From the NCBI GenBank assembly GCA_963736355.1, contig CAVTOO010000022.1, positions 124,001 through 188,000 on the forward strand: a DNA stretch of 64,000 nucleotides, read 5' to 3'. The notes under the pieces are model-generated. The model was not told the DNA's origin. It ran no database searches and was given only the letters and a program-made list of their open reading frames with translations. The stretch comes from CAVTOO01 sp963736355. Lineage in GTDB: Bacteria > Pseudomonadota > Alphaproteobacteria > Rhizobiales > Xanthobacteraceae. This document shows positions 26,610 through 36,050 of this stretch, in pieces. Numbering within the stretch: the first letter of the stretch is position 1; each line of letters begins with the position of its first letter. Position numbers and translations under genes: made by a program.

Positions 26610-28334
26610 ATGACCATCAACCTGAAAGTCCCCGACATCCGCGAACTGAAGCCGCGCATCACCGTGTTCGGTGTCGGCGGGGCCGGCGGCAATGCGGTCA
26701 ACAACATGATCACCGCCGGTCTGATTGGCGTCGACTTCGTCGTCGCCAATACCGACGCGCAGGCGCTGACCATGTCCAAGGCCGAGCGCATCATTCAGAT
26801 GGGAACGCAGGTCACTGAGGGCCTTGGCGCCGGTTCGCAGCCCGAAGTCGGCCGCGCCGCAGCCGAAGAAGTGCTCGACGAGATTCGCGATCATCTGAGC
26901 GGCGCGCATATGGTGTTCGTCACGGCCGGCATGGGCGGTGGCACCGGCACGGGCGCCGCGCCCGTGATCGCCAAGGTGGCGCGCGAGATGGGTATTCTCA
27001 CCGTCGGCGTCGTGACCAAGCCGTTCCAGTTCGAAGGCTTCCGCCGCATGAAGGTGGCCGAGAGCGGCATCGCCGAGCTGCAGAAGGTCGTCGATACGCT
27101 TCTGATCATCCCGAACCAGAACCTGTTCCGCGTCGCCAATGAAAAGACCACCTTCGCCGACGCCTTCGCGATGGCCGACCAGGTGCTCTATTCCGGCGTT
27201 GCCTGCATCACCGATCTGATGGTCAAGGAAGGCCTGATCAACCTCGACTTCGCCGACGTCCGCGCCGTCATGCGTGAAATGGGCAAGGCGATGATGGGCA
27301 CCGGCGAAGCGACCGGCGAGAAGCGCGCGCTGACGGCGGCGGAAGCTGCCATCGCCAACCCGCTGATCGACGATTCGTCGATGAAGGGTGCTCGCGGCCT
27401 CCTGATCTCCATCACCGGCGGCAAGGATCTGACGCTGTTCGAGGTTGACGAAGCCGCGACCCGCATTCGCGAGGAAGTCGACCAGGACGCCAACATCATC
27501 GTCGGCGCGACCTTCGACGAAACGCTGGAAGGCATCATCCGCGTGTCGGTTGTCGCCACCGGCATTGACGCGGTCGCACTCGCGGCCCGCGCTGCGCCGG
27601 CATCCACCGCGGCGACTCGTGCGGTTGCCGCAGCCGCGGCGGCCCGCCCGGCCGCAGCCCCCGCGCCAGCTGTCGCAGCTCAAGCTCCCGCCGCTCCGCG
27701 CAAGGATGTCGAGCATGCGGCTTTGGCCGCAATCGCGGCCGCGGTCTCGACGGAAGAACCCGCACCCGCGCCGAAGGCGGCATCGTCCTATGGCGATGTC
27801 ACCATCCGCGCCATTCCGCCGAAGCCTTCGCTGTTCCCGGAGCCGAAGCACGAGTCGGCGGCGCATTTTGAGGCGCCTGCGCCGGCCGCGTTCATTCCGC
27901 CCGCGCCGGAACGCATCCCGGTCAAGACCCAGCGCATGCCGCGTTTCGAAGAGCTGCCGATTACGGCTCAGAACGAGATTCGTCAGGCGCGAGGCGAGGA
28001 CATGGACGAGCATCCGCAGCGTCAGCGTCTGTCGCTGCTGCAGCGGCTGGCCAATGTCGGCCTTGGCCGTCGTGACGAAGAAACCGAGGCGCCGATTCAG
28101 GGCCGTTCATCCGCTCCCGCCATGCCGATGCAGGATCGTATGCCGCGCCAACCGCAGCCGGCCCAGCATCGCGCCGCCGATCCTGTCTCGGAATATGGCC
28201 GCCGCGCCGCTCCGATGCCGCAGTCCGGTCACGCCGGCCTCGACCCGCATGGCCGTCCGGCTCCGGTGGCAACCGCCCCGGCCGACGATCATCTCGATAT
28301 CCCGGCTTTCCTGCGCCGGCAGTCCGGCAGCTGA
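26610..28334 (+). CDS. ftsZ: Cell division protein FtsZ
   Basis: The 574-residue tubulin-like GTPase forms the Z ring. It has the N-terminal VGGAGGNAVNNM, the tubulin signature GGGTGTG at 109-115, and the T7-loop region NLDFADVRAVM. The globular core ends near residue 320. A long, Ala/Pro-rich intrinsically disordered linker of about 230 residues follows and ends in the conserved peptide DIPAFLRRQ that binds FtsA and other partners. Long linkers of this kind are typical of alphaproteobacterial FtsZ. A good ribosome binding site (GAGAGG) precedes the ATG. Confidence 0.98.
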   Translation: MTINLKVPDIRELKPRITVFGVGGAGGNAVNNMITAGLIGVDFVVANTDAQALTMSKAERIIQMGTQVTEGLGAGSQPEVGRAAAEEVLDEIRDHLSGAHMVFVTAGMGGGTGTGAAPVIAKVAREMGILTVGVVTKPFQFEGFRRMKVAESGIAELQKVVDTLLIIPNQNLFRVANEKTTFADAFAMADQVLYSGVACITDLMVKEGLINLDFADVRAVMREMGKAMMGTGEATGEKRALTAAEAAIANPLIDDSSMKGARGLLISITGGKDLTLFEVDEAATRIREEVDQDANIIVGATFDETLEGIIRVSVVATGIDAVALAARAAPASTAATRAVAAAAAARPAAAPAPAVAAQAPAAPRKDVEHAALAAIAAAVSTEEPAPAPKAASSYGDVTIRAIPPKPSLFPEPKHESAAHFEAPAPAAFIPPAPERIPVKTQRMPRFEELPITAQNEIRQARGEDMDEHPQRQRLSLLQRLANVGLGRRDEETEAPIQGRSSAPAMPMQDRMPRQPQPAQHRAADPVSEYGRRAAPMPQSGHAGLDPHGRPAPVATAPADDHLDIPAFLRRQSGS

Positions 28335-28371
28335 TATCCACCGAGACTGATCACAATTTAAGCGTGCTTTT

Positions 28372-28400
28372 GGGCGTCCCGGTCTCAGACCGGGACGCCC
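28372..28400 (+). terminator. Strong intrinsic terminator of the dcw cluster
   Basis: A perfect 13-bp stem (28372-28384 with 28388-28400; GGGCGTCCCGGTC / GACCGGGACGCCC) closes a TCA loop, followed by TTAGCGTTTTATT. It lies 37 bases after the ftsZ stop, so ftsZ ends the transcript and lpxC has its own promoter. Confidence 0.85.
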
Positions 28401-28760
28401 TTAGCGTTTTATTAAGACATTAAATATCTGATTTTATTATCATTTTTGGCCTTCTGGTGAATGGTTCGCCGGAGGGCAAAAAGCGGCAGGTGTGCGGCGA
28501 AGTTGGGGTAACAATCGGTAAACAAGCGTGAGTTGGCGCATTTTGTGGTCACGATTAGGGTCTCATCACCAAAAGGGGTTTTGGGGCAGAGGGGTTCGGG
28601 GGTTTCGGCATTCAGCGCGTTCGCTGCAGTTTGTGACGCGTCTTGTGCCGTTCCGGGGCTCTTAATCGCCAGGTGTTTTCGAGCGTCCCACGGTCGCATC
28701 GCTGATGCGGGTCGTGGTTCAGGACAAACGAAAAACGGGCGAAAAAGACGGGTCGATTGT
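28401..28760. other. Gap between ftsZ terminator and lpxC
   Basis: The first ~60 bases are AT-rich (ATTAAGACATTAAATATC...). The rest is mixed, with runs of G near 28575-28600. It should hold the lpxC promoter and leader, but I find no clear -35/-10 pair, no known riboswitch and no supported small gene. An open frame reaching back to 28533 lacks LpxC-like sequence and is not used. Confidence 0.5.
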
Positions 28761-29705
28761 ATGAAATTCAGCAAGCAGACGACACTTCGCAAGCAGGTCT
28801 CGCTTCAAGGCGTGGGCGTGCATTCCGGTCTGCCAGTCAATCTGACGCTGAGCCCTGCCAAAGCCGACGCCGGTTATGTGTTCGTCCGGACCGGATGCGA
28901 AGACTCCGATCGTAAAATCCGCGCTGAAGCCAAGTCGGTGATCGCCACCGATTTCGCTACCGTGCTGGGCGATCAAAAAGGCCCGCTCGTCTCCACCGCC
29001 GAACATGTTCTCGCCGCGCTGCGCGGCCTTGGCGTCGATAACGCCACGATCGAGGTGGACGGCCCCGAAGTGCCGATTCTCGACGGCAGCGCCGCGCCTT
29101 TCGTCGAAGCCATCGATAGCGTCGGCCTCGTTCAGCTCAGCGCCGAGCGTCGTTACATCGAAGTGCTGCGCCCCGTGCGCGTCACCATGGGCGAATGCTC
29201 CGGCGAACTGCGTCCCTATGAAGGTTTCCGTGCCGAGATCGAAATCGATTTCGATCATCCGATGATCGGCCGTCAGGCGCTGGCGCTCGACATCGATCCG
29301 ACCGCCTTCCGCCGCGATATCGCGCGCGCCCGCACATTCGGCCGCATGAGCGATGTCTCCAAGCTCTGGGCCGCGGGTTATGCGCGCGGCGCTTCCTTCG
29401 ACAACTCCATCGTCGTCGACGAGACGCGCATCCTCAATGCTGAGGGTCTGCGCTACGCCGACGAGTTCGTGCGCCACAAGGCGCTCGATGCGATCGGCGA
29501 TATGGCGCTGTCGGGTCTGCCGCTGATGGGCGCCTATCGCTCGGTGCGCGGCGGCCACAAGCTCAATCACGCCGTGCTGTCCGCCCTCCTGGCCGATCGC
29601 TCCGCATGGCGCGTTGCCGAGATCGAGGCGCCCCGTCGCCAGCGCGGCCACGCCGATGTTGCCTCGGGCATCGTTGCCCCGGCTTACGGCCCGGATCGGT
29701 CTTAA
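28761..29705 (+). CDS. lpxC: UDP-3-O-acyl-N-acetylglucosamine deacetylase
   Basis: The 314-residue zinc enzyme carries out the committed step of lipid A synthesis. Zinc ligands are visible as His82 (STAEHVLAAL), His239 and Asp243 (RHKALDAIGD), and the general catalytic His266 lies in GGHKLNH. The N-terminus TTLRKQVSLQGVGVHSG is standard. ATG 28761 was chosen over an upstream start because the family begins at this point. The position right after ftsZ is common in the Gram-negative dcw region. Confidence 0.97.
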   Translation: MKFSKQTTLRKQVSLQGVGVHSGLPVNLTLSPAKADAGYVFVRTGCEDSDRKIRAEAKSVIATDFATVLGDQKGPLVSTAEHVLAALRGLGVDNATIEVDGPEVPILDGSAAPFVEAIDSVGLVQLSAERRYIEVLRPVRVTMGECSGELRPYEGFRAEIEIDFDHPMIGRQALALDIDPTAFRRDIARARTFGRMSDVSKLWAAGYARGASFDNSIVVDETRILNAEGLRYADEFVRHKALDAIGDMALSGLPLMGAYRSVRGGHKLNHAVLSALLADRSAWRVAEIEAPRRQRGHADVASGIVAPAYGPDRS

Positions 29706-29720
29706 AGACGGTCCTTTCGC

Positions 29721-29742
29721 CGCGATCGTCTTAACGATCGCG
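29721..29742. repeat. Inverted repeat after lpxC
   Basis: CGCGATCG / CGATCGCG with a TCTTAA loop lies 16 bases past the lpxC stop. It has no T-run, so it is a stem-loop of uncertain role, perhaps a Rho-independent-like transcript end or 3' stabiliser. Confidence 0.4.
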
Positions 29743-29888
29743 TGACGCGCCGCCTTATTGCGGGCGAAATGTCAGCATAATCGGTTGGTTAACGCGGCTT
29801 TTTCCGATAAAAGGTCGCACAGAGGCCGTGCGGTCGGAGATCAACGCAGCTTCTTTTCCGGGTTTCAAACTCAGGTTGCCACCACCGT

Positions 29889-30761
29889 ATGATGACGCTG
29901 TCTTCGCGCCTTTCCATCGCCCGTGCGGTCCGCAGCCTTGCGCTCGTGGCGCTCGTTGCTGTCACGACGGTGCCGCTCGGCGCCTGCAGCATGTACGACA
30001 AGTTCTTCAACAAGGAAGAAACGTTTACCGACGAGCCGGCCGAGAAGCTCTACAACGAAGGCCTGTTTCTTCTGAACAACAAGCGTGATTTCGCCGAGGC
30101 CGCCAAGCGCTTCGAGCAGGTGGATCGCCAGCATCCTTATTCGGAATGGGCGCGTAAATCGGTTCTGATGTCGGCTTACGCGTTTTATGAAAGCCGCGAT
30201 TACGATTCCTCGATCAGCGCGGCGCAGCGCTATGTCACGCTGCATCCCGGCAGCCCGGATGCTGCCTACGCGCAATATCTCATTGCGGCGTCGAATTTCG
30301 ACCAGATCCCCGATGTGACGCGCGACCAGGGCCGCACCGAGAAGGCCATTGCCGCGCTTGAGGAAGTGGTCCGCAAATATCCGGCGTCCGAATATGCCAC
30401 CAGCGCCAAGCGCAAGCTGGAAGGTGCACGCGACCAGCTCGCCGGCCGCGAGATGATGGTTGGACGCTATTACATGGAACGGCGCGACTACACCGGCGCC
30501 ATCAACCGCTTCAAGACCGTGGTCACCCGCTATCAGACCACGCGTCATGTCGAAGAGGCGCTGATGCGCCTGACCGAGGGCTATATGGCGCTCGGCATCG
30601 TCGGCGAGGCGCAGACCGCCGCCGCCGTCCTCGGGCACAATTTCCCGGACAGCCGCTGGTACCAGGACGCCTACAAGCTGGTGAAGTCGGGCGGGCTGGA
30701 GCCGACCGAGAACAAGGGCTCCTGGATCAGCCAGTCGTTCAAGAAGCTCGGCCTGGGCTAA
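29889..30761 (+). CDS. bamD: Outer membrane assembly lipoprotein BamD
   Basis: The 290-residue lipoprotein is the essential partner of BamA in inserting outer membrane proteins. The signal peptide ends in the lipobox LGAC, with Cys at about residue 34. Five TPR-like repeats follow (KLYNEGLFLLNNKRDFAEAAKRF, broken here as KLYNEGLFLL and DFAEAAKRFEQVDRQHPYSE). It lies behind lpxC and before recN, the common alphaproteobacterial order (ComL). Confidence 0.95.
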   Translation: MMTLSSRLSIARAVRSLALVALVAVTTVPLGACSMYDKFFNKEETFTDEPAEKLYNEGLFLLNNKRDFAEAAKRFEQVDRQHPYSEWARKSVLMSAYAFYESRDYDSSISAAQRYVTLHPGSPDAAYAQYLIAASNFDQIPDVTRDQGRTEKAIAALEEVVRKYPASEYATSAKRKLEGARDQLAGREMMVGRYYMERRDYTGAINRFKTVVTRYQTTRHVEEALMRLTEGYMALGIVGEAQTAAAVLGHNFPDSRWYQDAYKLVKSGGLEPTENKGSWISQSFKKLGLG

Positions 30762-30880
30762 CCACACACGTCCCGCCAAAACGAGGCCTGATAACTCTGC
30801 AAGAAATTGCAGTGTCCGCCTTGCCGTGCGACAATGGACACGGTTTGTTCTGATTCAGATCTGGTCCATAGCGTCTCCCC

Positions 30881-32555
30881 ATGCTCACCCGGCTTTCGAT
30901 CCGCGACATCGTCCTGATCGAGCGTCTCGACATTGATTTCATGTCGGGGCTCGCGGTCCTGACCGGAGAAACCGGTGCGGGCAAATCCATTCTGCTCGAT
31001 GCCTTCGCGCTGGCTTTGGGCGGGCGCGGCGATGCCGGGCTCGTGCGCCAGAGCGCGGAGCAGGGTCAGGTCACAGCGGCCTTCGATGTGCCCAGGGGCC
31101 ATGCGGCGTGGAAACTCGTCACCGATAACGGGCTTGGCGCCGGCGATGAAATGATCCTGCGCCGCGTGCAGCTCGCCGACGGGCGCACCCGTGCTTTCGT
31201 CAACGATCAACCCTCGAGCGTTCAGGTTCTGAAAGCCATCGGCGCGACGCTGGTCGAGATCCATGGCCAGCACGACGAGCGCGCGCTGGTCGATGCCGCG
31301 ACGCATCGCAGGCTGCTGGATGCCTTTGCCGGGCTCGATGGTGAGGTGAGTGCGGTTGAGGCCCTGTGGGTGGCGCGCCGCGAGACCGAACAGGCCGTGA
31401 TCGCGCATCGCGAGAGCATGGAACGCGCCTTGCGCGAGGCGGATTATCTGCGCCACGCCGCCGATGAACTGACGAAACTCGCACCGCAGCCCGGCGAGGA
31501 AACATCGCTCGCCGAGCGCCGCACCGCCATGATGCAGGGCGAGAAGGTCGCTAACGATCTGCGCGAGGCGCAGGAGGTCGTGTCCGGCCCGCATTCGCCG
31601 CTGTCGTCGCTGGCGGCCGCCGCGCGGCGACTGGAACGACGCGGCGCGCAGGCGCCTGCGCTGGTCGAGCCGGCTGTGCGGGCGATCGACGCAGCGCTGA
31701 ATGCGCTGGAAGAAGCGAGCCAGCATCTCGATGCGGCGCTGCGCACCACCGACCACGATCCCGCCGAGCTGGAGCGCATTGAGGAGCGCCTGTTCGCGCT
31801 GCGCGCGGCTTCGCGCAAATATTCGACCCCGGTCGATCGTCTGGCCGAACTCGCCGCACGCAACGTCTCCGATCTTGCTCTGATCGATGCCGGCGCTGAC
31901 AAGCTGAAGGGCCTGGAGAAGGCGGCGGCCGAGGCCGACAAGCGCTATCGCGCATCGGCGGAAAAGCTTTCCGGCGGCGCGCGTCAAGGCGGCCGAGAAA
32001 CTCAACAAGGCGGTCAATGCCGAGTTGGGTCCGTTGAAGCTGGAGCGCGCGAAGTTCTCAACTCAAATTGACAGCGACAAGGATGCGCCGGGGCCGCAGG
32101 GCTATGACCGCGTCGAGTTCTGGGTTCAGACCAATCCGGGCACGCGGCCGGGACCGCTGATGAAAGTCGCCTCCGGCGGCGAGTTGTCGCGATTTCTTCT
32201 CGCGATCAAGGTCGTACTCGCCGACAAGGGCTCGGCGCCGACGCTCGTGTTCGATGAAATCGATACCGGAGTCGGTGGCGCGGTGGCGGATGCCATCGGC
32301 GCGCGTCTGGCGCGGCTCGCGGAGAAGGTGCAGGTCATGGCGGTGACGCATGCGCCGCAGGTTGCCGCGCGCGCTGATCAGCATCTGCTGATCAGCAAGG
32401 ACACGGTCGACAAGGGCAAGCGCGTGGCCACACGCGTTGCTCCCTTGGAGGACAAGCATCGCCGCGAGGAAATCGCACGCATGCTGGCAGGCGCCGAGAT
32501 TACCGCGGAGGCGCGTGCCGCCGCCGACCGGTTGCTGCGCGCCGCAGCGGGCTAG
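30881..32555 (+). CDS. recN: DNA repair ATPase RecN (frameshifted)
   Basis: This SMC-like ATPase acts in double-strand break repair and is about 556 residues once restored. The N-terminal Walker A is GETGAGKS; the coiled-coil arms are in the middle. The C-terminal ATPase half has the signature ASGGELSRFLLAIK, Walker B LVFDEIDTGVGG and MAVTHAPQVAA. The N-terminal part, from ATG 30881, runs to about 31975. There an extra G after AEKLS shifts the frame, and AARVKAAEKLNKAVNAEL continues in the frame that ends at 32555. A single indel explains it. Confidence 0.92.
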
Positions 32556-32558
32556 GCC

Positions 32559-34727
32559 ATGGCCAAGACGACAAAGACAACCGCGAAGACTGCGGCCAAG
32601 CCGGCTGCGATCGATACGCTGACGCCTGCTCAGGCGAAAAAGGAGCACGCACGTCTCGCCGCTGAAATCTCTCAGCACGACAAACGCTACTTTCAGGACG
32701 ATGCGCCGAGCGTTTCGGACGCCGAATACGACGCGCTGCGTAAGCGCTACAACGCCATCGAAGACCGCTTTCCGGATCTGCGCACCTTCGAGAGTCTGAC
32801 GATGAAGGTCGGCGCGGCACCCTCGGGCCGCTTCGCCAAGGTGCGCCACGCCGTGCCGATGCTGTCGCTGGGGAATGCCTTCGCCGACGAGGATGTGACG
32901 GATTTCGTCGAGCGCGTGCAGCGTTTCCTCAAGCTCGACGGAACCCCGGAACTGGTCGCCGAGCCCAAGATCGACGGGCTGTCGCTGTCGCTGCGCTACG
33001 AAGGCGGCGATCTGGTGCGCGCCGCGACGCGCGGTGACGGCATCGAGGGCGAGGACGTCACCGCCAATGTCCGTACTATTTCCGACGTGCCGCATAAACT
33101 GAAGGGCAAGGGTGTGCCTGCGATCTGCGAAGTGCGCGGCGAAGTCTATATGACCAAGGCGGATTTCCTTGCGCTCAACGCGCGTCAAAAGGCGTCGGGC
33201 GAAGAGCTCTATGTCAATCCGCGCAACACTGCCGCAGGCTCGTTGCGCCAGAAAGACGCCAACGTCACGGCCGCCCGGCCGCTGCATTTCTTCGCCTATG
33301 CCTGGGGCGAGATGAGCGATATGCCGAAGGCCACGCAGTTCGAGATGGTGCAGTGGCTCGAAAAAACAGGCTTCGTCATCAATCCGCTGATGACGCTGTG
33401 CGACAGCGTCGAGAGCGTGCTGACATTCTACCGCAAGATCGACAGCCATCGCGCGAGCCTCGACTACGACATCGACGGCGTCGTCTACAAGGTCAACCGG
33501 CTTGACTGGCAGGATCGGCTTGGCTTTGCAGGTCGCAATCCGCGCTGGGCAATCGCGCATAAATTCGCCGCCGAGCAGGCGACGACGACATTGCGCGCCA
33601 TCGAAATTCAGGTCGGACGTACCGGCGCGTTGACGCCGGTGGCAAAACTGGAGCCGGTCACTGTCGGCGGCGTCGTGGTGCAGAACGCAACGCTGCATAA
33701 CGAGGATTACATCAAGGGTATCGGCTCGAAGGGCGAAGAGATCAGGAACGGCGTCGATATTCGCGAGGGCGACACCGTGATCATCCAGCGTGCCGGCGAC
33801 GTCATTCCGCAGATCGTCGATGTCGTGCTCGACAAGCGCTCGAAGAATGCGAAGCCTTACGCGTTCCCGACCAAATGCCCGGCCTGCGGTAGCCCCGCGG
33901 TGCGCAGTCAAGGCGGTGAGGACGAAGAAGAGGATTCCGTCCGTCGCTGCACCAATTCGTTGAGTTGCCCGGCGCAGGCGGTCGAGCGCCTGAAGCACTT
34001 CGTCTCACGCGCGGCCTTCGACATCGAAGGCTTCGGCGACAAGCAGGTCGAGGAATTTTACCACGACGGGCTGGTGATGAATCCGGCCGATATCTTCACG
34101 CTGCAAAAGCGCGATGTGCGCTCCTCCAAAAAACTCGTCGAGCGCGAAGGCTATGGCGAGACGTCGGTGCGCAATCTGTTTGCCGCCATCGACGCGCGGC
34201 GCACCATCGCGCTCAACCGCCTGATCTACGCGCTCGGCATTCGCCGCATCGGCGAAGGCAATGCAAAATTGCTGGCGCGACACTACGGCACGATTGACGC
34301 CTTTGTTGAGGCGATGCGCGCAGCGGCGAAAGATCGCGAAGGCGAAGCCTGGCGCGACCTCAATGCCATCGAGGGCATCGGTGAGGTGGTGGCCGATGCC
34401 GTGGTGGAGTTCTTCGGCGAGTCCCGCAACATCAAGGCGCTGGATGCGTTGCTGGCCGAAATCGAAGTCGAGGCGGCCGAACAGGCGCGCAGCGATTCAC
34501 CCGTCAGCGGCAAGACGGTGGTGTTCACCGGATCGCTGGAGAAGATGACGCGCGACGAGGCCAAGGCGATGGCCGAGCGGCTTGGGGCGAAGACCGCAGG
34601 CTCCGTGTCGGCGAAGACCGACTATGTCGTGGCAGGGCCGGGCGCGGGGTCGAAGCTCGACAAGGCGCGCGAATTGAAAATCGAAATCCTGAGCGAAGAC
34701 GACTGGCTGAAGCTGGTGAAAGCATGA
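32559..34727 (+). CDS. ligA: NAD-dependent DNA ligase LigA
   Basis: The 722-residue ligase joins Okazaki fragments using NAD+. It has the N-terminal Ia and adenylation domains with nucleotidyl-Lys137 (EPKIDG) and an OB fold. Four zinc Cys follow at about 440-470 (CPACG...CTNSLSCPAQ, with an acidic insert between the pairs), then helix-hairpin-helix motifs and a C-terminal BRCT domain (GKTVVFTGSLEKMTRDEAK). The first 20 residues are a Lys/Thr/Ala-rich extension. It starts 3 bases after recN. The stop codon lies inside a family A repeat. Confidence 0.97.
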   Translation: MAKTTKTTAKTAAKPAAIDTLTPAQAKKEHARLAAEISQHDKRYFQDDAPSVSDAEYDALRKRYNAIEDRFPDLRTFESLTMKVGAAPSGRFAKVRHAVPMLSLGNAFADEDVTDFVERVQRFLKLDGTPELVAEPKIDGLSLSLRYEGGDLVRAATRGDGIEGEDVTANVRTISDVPHKLKGKGVPAICEVRGEVYMTKADFLALNARQKASGEELYVNPRNTAAGSLRQKDANVTAARPLHFFAYAWGEMSDMPKATQFEMVQWLEKTGFVINPLMTLCDSVESVLTFYRKIDSHRASLDYDIDGVVYKVNRLDWQDRLGFAGRNPRWAIAHKFAAEQATTTLRAIEIQVGRTGALTPVAKLEPVTVGGVVVQNATLHNEDYIKGIGSKGEEIRNGVDIREGDTVIIQRAGDVIPQIVDVVLDKRSKNAKPYAFPTKCPACGSPAVRSQGGEDEEEDSVRRCTNSLSCPAQAVERLKHFVSRAAFDIEGFGDKQVEEFYHDGLVMNPADIFTLQKRDVRSSKKLVEREGYGETSVRNLFAAIDARRTIALNRLIYALGIRRIGEGNAKLLARHYGTIDAFVEAMRAAAKDREGEAWRDLNAIEGIGEVVADAVVEFFGESRNIKALDALLAEIEVEAAEQARSDSPVSGKTVVFTGSLEKMTRDEAKAMAERLGAKTAGSVSAKTDYVVAGPGAGSKLDKARELKIEILSEDDWLKLVKA

Positions 34728-34766
34728 TCCCGAAAAGTGGGAACCGGTTTTCGGATAAGATCATGC
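34722..34766. repeat. Dispersed palindromic repeat, family A (copy 3), overlapping the ligA stop
   Basis: GCATGATCCCGAAAAGTGG...TTCGGATAAGATCATGC is nearly the same as copy 1 in reverse. The last two codons of ligA, GCA and TGA, are the first bases of the repeat, so the element has supplied the ligA C-terminus and stop. Confidence 0.85.
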
Positions 34767-34802
34767 TTCAACAAAATAGAGGCGTGACAGCGCTGTGACC
34801 TT

Positions 34803-36035
34803 TTAGGTCGCCATCCGCGGCTTCCACGGCCGCACCAGCAGGAACGCCAGCGCGGCGAGCCCCACCATCACGGTCATTTCCAGCATCAGCGGCATCACCG
34901 TGACCGCTGACGCAACAACAATTCCGGCAAGCTGCGCCATCACCGCGCCGATGCCCATCTGCGCGAAACCGGCGATGCCCGACGCCGTGCCCGCCGCCTG
35001 CGGACGCACGCTGACCGCGCCGGCAATGGTCGTCGGCAGCATCAGGCCCGCGCCGAAGGACGCCACCGTCTGCGGCAGAAACAGAATGATCAGCCCCCAC
35101 TGCGGCACGTAAGCGACCATCAGGATTCCAGCCAGCATGGCGACGGCCTGAGCGACGATGCCGTACAGCATCATCTTGTGGATGCCGAGGCGCGTGGTGT
35201 AGCGCGACACGGTGAAATTGCCGGCCATGTAGCCGATGGCGGCGAGGATGAACCACAGCCCGTATTCGGCGGAGGTGTGTCCCATGATGGTCACGACCGC
35301 ATGCGGCCCGCCGCCGAGAAAGGTGTAGTGGCCGGCGGTGCCGAATGCGCCCGTCAGCACGTAGCCGATGAAGGTGCCGCTCTTCATCAGCCCTTTCAGG
35401 TTGGTGAAGAAGCCGGGCCCTGCCGCTGTCTGCGCGCTGCGCGTTTCGGGTAGCGCCAGCGCCGCCCAGCTGAGAATCGCCAGCACGAAGCTGCCCATGA
35501 CGACGAAAATCGCGCGCCAGTGAAGATGCGTGTCGAGGAGTCCGCCGATCAGCGGCGCGATCATCGGCGCCACGACCATGGCCGTGGAGACGAGCCCCAG
35601 CACCGAAGCCGCGCGGTCGCGGTCGAACAGATCGCGCACGATGGTGCGGCTCACGACGACGCCGGTTGCCGTGCCGACGGCCTGCGCCATGCGGGCGATG
35701 ACGAGTTGCGAGATCGAGGTCGCGAGCGCTCCCGCGATGCAGGCGATCACCGCAAGTGTCAGACCGGCCAGCAGCACCGGCCGGCGACCGAACCTGTCGG
35801 CGAGCGGGCCCATGAGCAACTGGCCCGACGCCAGCGCCAGAAGATAGAGCGAGACCGTGAGCTGCGCGGTCGCGGCATTGGTGTTGAGGCTGGCCGCGAG
35901 GCTGGGTGTCGACGGAATCAGGATGTTGAGCGACAGCGGCCCGACCGACGTCATCGCGATCAGCAGCAGCATGATCGCGAGCGGCGCCTTGCGGCCCGGC
36001 GGCGCGGTGGTGGGACTATTGGACAACTGATTCAC
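34803..36035 (-). CDS. MFS transporter, Bcr/CflA drug-resistance family
   Basis: The 410-residue protein has twelve predicted membrane helices. The loop 2-3 motif GPLADRFGRRPVLLAG is the MFS signature, and the Bcr/CflA feel comes from NILIPSTPSLAASLNT in helix 1 and VGTATGVVVSRTIVRDLF in helix 4. The likely role is proton-driven efflux of drugs or small molecules across the inner membrane; the substrate is unknown. It is convergent with ligA and is followed on its own strand upstream by pepP, 15 bases away, so the two may share a transcript. Confidence 0.88.
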   Translation of the reverse strand: MNQLSNSPTTAPPGRKAPLAIMLLLIAMTSVGPLSLNILIPSTPSLAASLNTNAATAQLTVSLYLLALASGQLLMGPLADRFGRRPVLLAGLTLAVIACIAGALATSISQLVIARMAQAVGTATGVVVSRTIVRDLFDRDRAASVLGLVSTAMVVAPMIAPLIGGLLDTHLHWRAIFVVMGSFVLAILSWAALALPETRSAQTAAGPGFFTNLKGLMKSGTFIGYVLTGAFGTAGHYTFLGGGPHAVVTIMGHTSAEYGLWFILAAIGYMAGNFTVSRYTTRLGIHKMMLYGIVAQAVAMLAGILMVAYVPQWGLIILFLPQTVASFGAGLMLPTTIAGAVSVRPQAAGTASGIAGFAQMGIGAVMAQLAGIVVASAVTVMPLMLEMTVMVGLAALAFLLVRPWKPRMAT

Positions 36036-36050
36036 AAATGATCCGGGGTG

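Noticed and set aside
28533..28760. N-terminal extension of LpxC
   Set aside because: The extra 76 codons lack LpxC similarity; the family start coincides with ATG 28761.
32058..33998. 646-codon open frame on the minus strand opposite recN-ligA
   Set aside because: It lies opposite two clearly real genes, shows His/Arg/Asp-rich shadow composition typical of high-GC antisense frames, and has no recognisable domain.
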